DNA from: an uncultured Oscillospiraceae bacterium | GTDB taxonomy: Bacteria; Bacillota; Clostridia; Oscillospirales; Oscillospiraceae | Length of the DNA stretch: 10,915 bases | Direction of reading: 5' to 3' | Assembly: GCA_934589145.1 (NCBI GenBank) | Contig: CAKTNW010000051.1 | Coordinates: forward strand, 1 to 10,915 | Shown here: one piece after another, positions 5,368 to 10,915 of the stretch | How the letters are laid out: each line of letters starts with the position of its first letter | Numbering within the stretch: position 1 is the first letter of the stretch | Program-made: the position numbers and the translations under genes | Notes under the pieces: generated by a model | What the model was told of the DNA's origin: nothing | Databases searched by the model: none | The model's input: the letters and a program-made list of their open reading frames with translations, nothing else

Positions 5368-7497
5368 TTACATGAGGGGCTCCATCTCCAGAACGGGATG
5401 GCCCACCTCGGTCAGGAAGGTGTACAGCTCCTCCATGTCGGTGGTGACGGTCTCATCAGCGATCATGCTGGTGAAGTTGTCGATGCCGTACAGCTCCTTG
5501 GCGGTGGCGTTGATGCGATCCGCCATCTGATCCTTCAGCTCCTTGGGCAGCCACACGATGCGGCCCATACCGCCCTCGGCGGCCAGGAACTTCTTGGAGG
5601 CGATGAACTGCTTGCCGTGGCCCATGAAGCCGGGGGTCTGAACACCGCCGCCGGTCATGGAGGCCATCTCGGAGAAGCTCATACCCAGAGGGGTCATGCC
5701 CACATGCTCACGGTTGGTGATGACCACGCCGTTGGACATGGGCTCGATGCCGCAGATGCACTCGAAGCAGCCGCAGGAGGTCATGGGATCCTCCAGGATG
5801 GAGTACAGGGTCACGCGCTCCAGGGCACCGTGAGAGTACTTGCTGACGGCCTCGTTGACATCCTCATAGGCGCCCAGGCGCTCATCCAGGCAGCGATCCT
5901 TGGGGACGATCTGGCAGGGGCCGTTGGGATCCAGCTCATTGGTGGCCTTGGCATCCAGCCAGGACACGGCGCCGCACAGGCCCAGACGCTCGGGGGTGAC
6001 GATGCAGACGTGGCTGGGGGAGAAAGCCTGGCACAGGATGCAGGTGTAGAACTTATCCACGGACTCGTCGGTCATGGACTTCAGGCGGGCGTCACGGGCC
6101 ACGAATGCCTCGTTAGCCTTGGCGCGGATCTCCTTACAGCCCTCGGGACGGGTGCAGATGCGAACCTGGCACTTGTCCACCACGGTCTCATACTCGCCCT
6201 TGACCTTGGCATACAGCACCTCGCCCAGATGACGGGCGCGGAAGCCGGCCTCGAAGGCGGACTTGGACACGCGGACGCGGATCATGTCGCGCTGACCGGT
6301 GTGCATGACGCCCTCGATGCAGTTGAGGAAGTTGTGGAACTTACGCTCGACAACCGGCTCGAAGTCGGTCTGCCAGGACTTACCGGCCACCTCCAGGGTG
6401 ATGGTCAGGCAGATCTTGGAGCCGGGCTCGAACTCGTCGAAATCGGGGCCGTCCAGAATGATGGCGTGATCCTCGATATTCTGGGCCTCTTCGGTGCGGC
6501 AGAACTCGCAGCAGTCCACGCGGGAGCCGTCGATCTCGATCTGGGTGTCGTTCTTGCGGATGATCTCGCCCTCGAAGGCGTTGGAGAAGGCCACGGGGAT
6601 GTCGATGTTGGTGACCTTGATCTTGATGTCGCGGGCCTCCAGAGAGGTCTCGATCCAATCCTGGGTGTTCTCGTTGATGATCAGGGACTTGGGCACGGCC
6701 CACATGTCATCGGTATCGTTGGTGATGACGGGGAAGCCCAACTGGATGGCGCCGGCGCCGCAGGCCACGGTGATGTCGGGCACGGGGGCGTAGGCGTTGA
6801 CGAACGCGAAAATGCGGTGGAAGGAGTAGTCGATATGGCCGTCATAATCGCCGGGCTGGACAGCGCCGAAGATGAAGGCGGCGCGAACCACCAGGGAGAT
6901 GATATGGCCCACGGACCAGATATCCTCGCCCACGGGGACGACGCGAACGTCGAAGTTCATGGTCATGCCGCACTCGATCAGCTGGTCAATGATGCCGCCG
7001 ATCAGGAACACGAAGATACCGCGGGACTGATAGCCCTTCACGGTCTCCAGTGCCTCCTCCTTGGTGGGAGCGGGGCCGATCATGACCACGAAGCCGGGGA
7101 TGTCGCGGGTGACCAGGGGCACGCCCAGGGTACGAACCTCAGCGTCGGTAAAGTGGCCGTGGTAGTTGGTGCCGGCATAGGGGTCGGGGTTGCGGGCATA
7201 CTTGCAGGCCTCGATCATCTCGGCGGCGATGGCGGTGCCAACGCCGGAGGTGAAGATATCCTTGGTCTTATACTCGCGGGTCATCATGGCCTTCACGTCG
7301 GCCAGGGTGTCGCGCAGCTCGCCCAGGGTGGTGACCTTCTTGCCCAGATAGGCGTAAATGCAGGACAGGTAGTAGGCCGTGTCCGGCATCTTCATGGGAG
7401 CGGACTCGCCCAGTTCGGCGACGACGGCGTTGATCTCTGCCTCCGCCTTGGCAAACATCTCGTCGGAGCCTCTGAATACTCTGTCAAATAATCCCAT
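5368..7497 (-). CDS. acsB: Acetyl-CoA synthase catalytic (alpha) subunit
   Basis: This 709-residue cytoplasmic enzyme condenses CO, a methyl group from the corrinoid protein and CoA into acetyl-CoA at the nickel A-cluster. The four [4Fe-4S] ligands appear as C486, C489, C498 and C508, and the Cys-Gly-Cys that holds the distal nickel is C575-G576-C577. Their spacings (0, 3, 12, 22 and 89/91) equal those of Moorella AcsB (C506, C509, C518, C528, C595, C597). A full N-terminal domain of about 310 residues, which docks to CODH in bacteria and is missing from archaeal CdhC, is present. Length is close to the Moorella protein (729). The ATG at 7495-7497 is preceded by GAAAGGATG. It is the third gene of the acsA-cooC-acsB operon, 25 nt after cooC, and is followed by the bidirectional terminator, so acsC/D/E are not directly downstream. 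Confidence 0.97.
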   Translation of the reverse strand: MGLFDRVFRGSDEMFAKAEAEINAVVAELGESAPMKMPDTAYYLSCIYAYLGKKVTTLGELRDTLADVKAMMTREYKTKDIFTSGVGTAIAAEMIEACKYARNPDPYAGTNYHGHFTDAEVRTLGVPLVTRDIPGFVVMIGPAPTKEEALETVKGYQSRGIFVFLIGGIIDQLIECGMTMNFDVRVVPVGEDIWSVGHIISLVVRAAFIFGAVQPGDYDGHIDYSFHRIFAFVNAYAPVPDITVACGAGAIQLGFPVITNDTDDMWAVPKSLIINENTQDWIETSLEARDIKIKVTNIDIPVAFSNAFEGEIIRKNDTQIEIDGSRVDCCEFCRTEEAQNIEDHAIILDGPDFDEFEPGSKICLTITLEVAGKSWQTDFEPVVERKFHNFLNCIEGVMHTGQRDMIRVRVSKSAFEAGFRARHLGEVLYAKVKGEYETVVDKCQVRICTRPEGCKEIRAKANEAFVARDARLKSMTDESVDKFYTCILCQAFSPSHVCIVTPERLGLCGAVSWLDAKATNELDPNGPCQIVPKDRCLDERLGAYEDVNEAVSKYSHGALERVTLYSILEDPMTSCGCFECICGIEPMSNGVVITNREHVGMTPLGMSFSEMASMTGGGVQTPGFMGHGKQFIASKKFLAAEGGMGRIVWLPKELKDQMADRINATAKELYGIDNFTSMIADETVTTDMEELYTFLTEVGHPVLEMEPLM

Positions 7498-7522
7498 TGA
7501 TCTATTTCATCCTTTCAATTAT

Positions 7523-8287
7523 TCATGTCTCGTCGATGCGCGCCTTGATGGCCCGGATCTCTTCCACGGCCCTGGGGCTGACATCGTAGGGGGAAAGGCC
7601 GCGCCGGTCGGCGTCGATGACCTCGGCGTCGTAGCTGATGAAGCCCAGCAGGTTCTCCTCGGGGATGCGGGAGCGGACGAATTCACGATCCGCGTCGTCC
7701 CGGATCTTGTTGGCCACCACGTCCACCTTGGTGACGCCAAGGTCGGCGGCCAGCTGCTTCACCTTTTCATAGGTCTGCACGCTTCTGGCGCCCGGCTCAA
7801 TGACCACGATAAAGCGGTCCATGCACCCGGCGGTGCCGCGGCCCAGATGCTCCAGGCCCGCCTCCATATCCATGATCACCACGTCGTCCTTGCGGAACAC
7901 CAGGGCGGAGAGAATGGACTTGAGCATCACATGCTCGGGGCAGACGCAGCCGCCGCCGCCCGTCTCCACCGTGCCCATCACCAGCAGCTTGACGCCGTTG
8001 ATGTCCCGGGCGAACTTGTCGGGGATATCGCTGACCTGCGGGTTCAGCTTGAAGAACTTATTGGTGTAGGTGGCGCCGGTGCGCTCCTCTACCAGTTGAC
8101 GCATTTTGGAAATGGGGGTGATGGAATTGACCTCTTCCTCCGTCAGGCCCAGGGCCAACCCCAGGTTGGCGTCGGGATCCACATCGGCGGCCAGCACGGT
8201 ACGCCCTTCGTCGGCGTACAGGCGGGCCAGCGTGGAGGAGAGCGTCGTTTTGCCCACGCCGCCCTTTCCGGTAATGGCTACTTTCAT
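7523..8287 (-). CDS. cooC: CO dehydrogenase nickel-insertion ATPase
   Basis: This 254-residue MinD/NifH-class ATPase matures CODH (and perhaps ACS) by ATP-driven nickel delivery. It begins MKVAITGKGGVGKTT: the deviant Walker A GKGGVGKT is at 7-14 with signature Lys K8. The switch segments are DVDPDANLG (35-43) and DMEAG (140-144). The GGCVCPE motif carries C114 and C116, the Cys-X-Cys pair that in CooC binds metal at the dimer interface. The ATG at 8285-8287 was chosen because homology begins there and GGAAAGG lies about 11 nt upstream. The in-frame extension to 8428 would overlap the end of acsA and is basic low-complexity sequence. It sits 41 nt after acsA and 25 nt before acsB in the same operon. 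A second CooC-like gene starts at 128. Confidence 0.95.
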   Translation of the reverse strand: MKVAITGKGGVGKTTLSSTLARLYADEGRTVLAADVDPDANLGLALGLTEEEVNSITPISKMRQLVEERTGATYTNKFFKLNPQVSDIPDKFARDINGVKLLVMGTVETGGGGCVCPEHVMLKSILSALVFRKDDVVIMDMEAGLEHLGRGTAGCMDRFIVVIEPGARSVQTYEKVKQLAADLGVTKVDVVANKIRDDADREFVRSRIPEENLLGFISYDAEVIDADRRGLSPYDVSPRAVEEIRAIKARIDET

Positions 8288-8328
8288 TGCTCGGTTCGAC
8301 CTTTCCTCAGTCAAGATACGGCTCTTTC

Positions 8329-10230
8329 TCAGATGCCCAGCGCGGCGCGCTTGGCCTCGATACCGGCGATCATCTTGTCGCCCAGGCTCTCGATATCGGT
8401 GTCCACGATGAAGCGGGCTTCCACCCAATCCTTCACGCCGTGCTCACCCTGCAGCAGCTCCACCACCTCGCTGGAACCCTTGGTGTAGGGATCCACGCCC
8501 AGGTAGGTGTCGATACCGGTGGCGACGACATAGTTGCCGATGGAGACGGCCTTCTCGCTCATCCACTCGGGGGCGCAGCCGCACAGGGGGATCTGGGAGA
8601 TGTTGATGCCCCAGTCCTTGGCGATGTCGGAGGCCAGCAGCATCATGCGGGAGATATCCACGCAGGAGCCCATGTGCAGCACGGGGGGAATGCCCACCAG
8701 CTCGCACACGCGCTTGAGGCCCTCGCCGCAGTATTCCTTGGCGGCGGGATCCATCAGACCGGCCTTGGCGGCAGCCTGAGCGGAGCAGCCGGACAGGATG
8801 ACGATGATGTCGTTCTTCAGCAGCTTCTTCATCAGTTCGATATGAGCGGTGTCGGGACGGACCTTGGGGTTATTGCAGCCCACCATGGCCACGGCGCCGC
8901 GCAGCACGCCGGCCTTCACGCAGTCGATCAGGGGCTTGGTGGTGCCGTAAGTATCCACATGGGAGTTGCACACGCCGTCCAGCTCCTTCTTGATGGCCTC
9001 CAGAGAGTAACCCACGCGGGCCTTGGTCTTGAGGTCGGGGATGTTGACCAGCTCGGGACGGCGGTTCTTGAAGTTCTCGATGGCGGTCTTGACGATATTC
9101 TTGGCGTTCTCACCGGCGCTCTCGGCATGGAACTCGATGAAATCGGAGTCGGGGATGCGGGCGATGGGAGAGGTGGTGATGAACTTGGTGTGGAAGCACT
9201 TGCTCAGGGGGCCCAGTGCGGGGAAGATGCACTGCACGTCCACCACGATGGCCTCGCAGGCGCCGGTCAGCACCACGTTCTCCTGGCTCAGGAAGTTACC
9301 GGCCATGGGGATGCCGTGACGCATAGTGACCTCGTTGCTGGTGCAGCAGACACCGGCCACGGTGATGCCCTTGGCGCCGTTTTCCTTGGCGTAGGCGATC
9401 ATCTCGGGGTCATTGGCATAGAACACGATCATCTCGGACAGGGAGGGATCGTGGCCGTGGACGATGATGTTGACGTTATCCTTCTCCATCACGCCGATGT
9501 TGGCGGTGGTGTCGATGGGCTTGGGGGTGCCGAACATAACGTCGGAGAACTCGGTGCCCATCATGGAGCCGCCCCAACCGTCGGACAGACCGGCGCGCAG
9601 GGACTGGCGGATCAGCGCCTCAGGCAGAGAGGAGCAGCCCATATGGGTCATATGCAGAGACTGGGACACCTCGCGGTCGATGGCGCGGGGCTCGATACCG
9701 GCCTTGTTCCACAGCTCCTGGGTATGCTCGGGGGCGCGCTTGAGGAAGCGCTGGACGCCGAAGGGCTTGCCATATTCCAGCAGGCCGATCTCGGCCATCT
9801 CGTGGGCCAGGTCATAGATGTCCTTACCCTCGGTCTCCACGCCCCATTCCTTGGCGATGCGGATCAGCTTGTCAGGATCCTTGACCTGATAGTTGCCGCC
9901 CTCGCGGGTCTGGTACAGGGTGTGCATGATCTCACGACCGTGGTCGGAGTGGGTGGCGGAGCCACCGGCGGTGAAGCGAAGATAGTTTCTGCCGACGATG
10001 CCGTGCACGTCGCAGCCGCAGATGCCGCGGGGGGCTTTGGGGGTGATGCGGCAGGGGCCCATGGAGCAGATGCGGCAGCAGGTGCCTGCTTCGCCGAAGC
10101 CGCAGTGGGGGGTCTGGTTCTTTGCGCGCTGTTGCCAGGAATCCGCACCGACCTTGACGCCGTTTTCCAGCAGCATGGCCGTGGCAGCTTCCATCTGTTC
10201 CACCGTGATTAAACGATCCCAATCTTTCAA
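8329..10230 (-). CDS. acsA: Anaerobic Ni-Fe carbon monoxide dehydrogenase
   Basis: This 633-residue Ni-Fe-S enzyme interconverts CO2 and CO and supplies CO to AcsB. D-cluster ligands are C43 and C51, and B-cluster ligands are C52, C55, C60 and probably C71. C-cluster ligands are H260, C296, C334, C452, C482 and C523, and the catalytic Lys is K560 in MSEKAVSIG. These positions match Carboxydothermus CooS-II (C39/C47; C48/C51/C56/C70; H261/C295/C333/C446/C476/C526; K563), and length is close (636). Differences are noted in the findings: a shorter B-cluster loop, extra C73, E100 in place of the third His of the proton-path array, and extra C550/C552 near the active-site loop. The start is TTG at 10228-10230, supported by AGGAGG 8 nt upstream; the next ATG is 12 codons in. 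First gene of the operon with cooC and acsB. It could also be named cooS; the acsB neighbour favours acsA. Confidence 0.97.
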   Translation of the reverse strand: MKDWDRLITVEQMEAATAMLLENGVKVGADSWQQRAKNQTPHCGFGEAGTCCRICSMGPCRITPKAPRGICGCDVHGIVGRNYLRFTAGGSATHSDHGREIMHTLYQTREGGNYQVKDPDKLIRIAKEWGVETEGKDIYDLAHEMAEIGLLEYGKPFGVQRFLKRAPEHTQELWNKAGIEPRAIDREVSQSLHMTHMGCSSLPEALIRQSLRAGLSDGWGGSMMGTEFSDVMFGTPKPIDTTANIGVMEKDNVNIIVHGHDPSLSEMIVFYANDPEMIAYAKENGAKGITVAGVCCTSNEVTMRHGIPMAGNFLSQENVVLTGACEAIVVDVQCIFPALGPLSKCFHTKFITTSPIARIPDSDFIEFHAESAGENAKNIVKTAIENFKNRRPELVNIPDLKTKARVGYSLEAIKKELDGVCNSHVDTYGTTKPLIDCVKAGVLRGAVAMVGCNNPKVRPDTAHIELMKKLLKNDIIVILSGCSAQAAAKAGLMDPAAKEYCGEGLKRVCELVGIPPVLHMGSCVDISRMMLLASDIAKDWGINISQIPLCGCAPEWMSEKAVSIGNYVVATGIDTYLGVDPYTKGSSEVVELLQGEHGVKDWVEARFIVDTDIESLGDKMIAGIEAKRAALGI

Positions 10231-10341
10231 AGTGTAATCCTCCTAACGGTTTTTTCGCCGGTCACCGCAGCACGGCAGCCGGCTTGCTTATCATAACTTG
10301 TGTTGCCCTAACGGATGACGGTTCCTCCCACCCTCATCTTT
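10231..10341 (-). promoter_or_regulatory. 5' leader of the acsA operon
   Basis: The predicted transcript leader is about 110 nt and folds into two hairpins. One is GATGA-GGT, loop GGGAGGA, ACC-TCATC with a single mismatch (10314-10338). The other is GCCGG/CCGGC with inner CCG/CGG (10257-10283). The octamer CCGTTAGG occurs twice on the minus strand (complements of 10307-10314 and 10242-10249), the second overlapping the Shine-Dalgarno. I recognise no known riboswitch class, and whether the leader is regulatory is open. Confidence 0.35.
10239..10244 (-). promoter_or_regulatory. Ribosome-binding site that fixes the TTG start of acsA
   Basis: The minus strand reads AGGAGG, then 8 nt, then TTG. 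No ATG or GTG lies at suitable spacing, so this site decides the non-ATG start at 10230. Confidence 0.85.
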
Positions 10342-10347
10342 GTCACC

Positions 10348-10376
10348 ACTTTAACAAAGTATTGGGCGCTTGTCAA
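10348..10376 (-). promoter_or_regulatory. Probable promoter of the acsA-cooC-acsB operon
   Basis: A perfect -35 TTGACA (complement of 10371-10376) is followed after 17 nt by the -10-like TAAAGT (complement of 10348-10353). Transcription would start near 10341. It lies downstream of the terminator of the trpB-like gene, so the operon is transcribed independently. Confidence 0.65.
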
Positions 10377-10505
10377 CAACGGAAAGCAAAATTTTACGTT
10401 TTTCTTGGAAAAATTTCATGAAATATAGCGGCCCTCCGGGTCATGGCGGCATCTGTCCGCGGCCTGTCGACAAGCTTCCGGAATGCTTCGTTTTTTCCGC
10501 AGACG

Positions 10506-10537
10506 AAAAAGTCCGGAACGGCTTTGCCGTCCCGGAC
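10506..10537 (-). terminator. Intrinsic terminator of the trpB-like gene
   Basis: On the minus strand GTCCGGGACGGC pairs with GCCGTTCCGGAC (10526-10537 and 10511-10522, one mismatch) around a 3-nt AAA loop. T5 follows (10506-10510). It begins 25 nt after the stop codon of the gene at 10563. Confidence 0.88.
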
Positions 10538-10562
10538 AGATGCTTATTTGGTTCTGAAACGC

Positions 10563-10915
10563 TTACTCGTTGCCGGGAAAGCTGGGGATGGTGGCGAAGC
10601 CCTTGGCCAGGTCCTCGTCGGTGGGGATATAGTCGCCCATCTCGCCGTCGTTATACTTGTTATAGGCCACCATATCGAAGTAGCCGGTACCGGTCAGGCC
10701 GAACACGATGGTCTTCTCCTCGCCGGTCTCGCGGCACTTGACGGCCTCGTCGATGGCGGCGCGGATGGCGTGGCTGGACTCGGGCGCAGGCAGGATGCCC
10801 TCGCAGCGGGCGAAGAACTCCGCCGCCTCGAAGACGCTGGTCTGCTCCACGCTGCGGGCCTCCAGATAGCCGTCGTGGTACAGCTGGGAGACGATGCCGC
10901 TCATGCCGTGGTAGC
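10563..10915 (-). CDS. TrpB2-type tryptophan synthase beta chain, C-terminal fragment
   Basis: The last 116 residues of a PLP-dependent tryptophan synthase beta-like protein enter from the right edge. The fragment begins YHGMSGIVSQLYHDGYLEA and contains FEAAEFFARCEGILPAPESS, followed by HAI and FGLTGTGYFDMVAYNKYNDG. These resemble the C-terminal part of the TrpB2 (trpB-related) subfamily, which makes tryptophan from indole and serine, often without a tightly bound TrpA. The usual LSGHG-FD glycine loop reads LTGTG-YFD here. The PLP lysine lies outside the window. It ends in TAA at 10563-10565 with its own terminator and has no evident functional link to the CODH operon. TrpB2 over TrpB1 is probable, not certain. 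Confidence 0.82.
   Translation of the reverse strand, partial: YHGMSGIVSQLYHDGYLEARSVEQTSVFEAAEFFARCEGILPAPESSHAIRAAIDEAVKCRETGEEKTIVFGLTGTGYFDMVAYNKYNDGEMGDYIPTDEDLAKGFATIPSFPGNE

Noticed and set aside
5398..7491. 697-codon open frame on the plus strand opposite acsB
   Set aside because: The translation is a Gly/His/Ala/Asp/Val-rich low-complexity string with no domain. It is a shadow created by strong GC-biased codon use in acsB, whose cluster ligands are unmistakable on the minus strand.
8288..8428. N-terminal extension of cooC to 301 residues
   Set aside because: The extra 47 residues overlap the acsA 3' end in another frame, are basic low-complexity sequence, and lie before the normal CooC start at MKVAITGKGG.
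8287..10212. 641-codon open frame on the plus strand opposite acsA
   Set aside because: It has the same biased composition as the frame opposite acsB. The minus-strand CODH with all metal ligands is the real gene.
10262..10294. 10-residue leader peptide (MISKPAAVLR) upstream of acsA
   Set aside because: It lacks a convincing Shine-Dalgarno, runs into a hairpin, and has no codon pattern suggesting attenuation.
1..10915. tRNA, rRNA, CRISPR arrays, insertion-sequence transposases, prophage or defence genes
   Set aside because: I looked for cloverleaf or TTCGA-type tRNA signatures, spaced direct repeats and transposase or nuclease motifs, and saw none. The only mobile-looking sequences are the short non-coding palindromic elements.

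Overview
The window looks like a chromosomal segment of a GC-rich anaerobic member of the Clostridia, most likely a gut-type Oscillospirales/Oscillospiraceae organism. The evidence is the bacterial (not archaeal) CODH/ACS gene set, purine-rich Shine-Dalgarno sites, SigA-type promoters, a THF riboswitch ahead of an ECF folate-uptake gene, and dispersed intergenic hairpin elements of a kind I associate with that group. The species cannot be named from the sequence.

Layout. Bases 1-1158 (minus strand) hold metF (methylene-THF reductase), followed by the first 42 codons of a CooC-like nickel-insertion ATPase that runs off the left edge. Bases 1159-1416 hold hairpins and one copy of an ~85-bp two-hairpin repeat. 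Bases 1417-1833 (minus) form an orphan unit: a near-consensus promoter, a GC-rich leader with a possible 28-codon ORF and a terminator-like hairpin, then a 75-residue protein I do not recognise. Bases 1977-4132 (plus) are a folate unit: promoter, THF riboswitch, folT, folC (overlapping by ATGA) and a terminator. A second copy of the two-hairpin repeat (4167-4250) precedes a compact amidohydrolase (4284-5138, plus). Bases 5139-5367 hold three intergenic structures, including a perfect bidirectional terminator. Bases 5368-10376 (minus) are a three-gene operon, acsA/cooS, cooC and acsB, with its own promoter and a TTG start on acsA. A trpB2-type tryptophan synthase beta gene (minus, C-terminal part only) enters from the right edge and ends in its own terminator.

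How the genes work together. AcsA reduces CO2 to CO, CooC loads nickel, and AcsB joins CO, a methyl group and CoA into acetyl-CoA: the carbonyl branch of the Wood-Ljungdahl pathway. MetF makes the 5-methyl-THF that feeds the methyl branch. FolT imports folate and FolC polyglutamylates it, so the riboswitch-controlled unit plausibly supplies the C1 carrier. The corrinoid protein (acsC/acsD), methyltransferase (acsE), formyl-THF synthetase and MetV are not in the window. The partial CooC next to metF suggests a second block of the pathway continues to the left.

Most worth a second look: the leader plus 75-aa gene at 1417-1833, the folT riboswitch with its mutually exclusive Shine-Dalgarno pairing, the paired two-hairpin repeats, and residue changes in the CODH.
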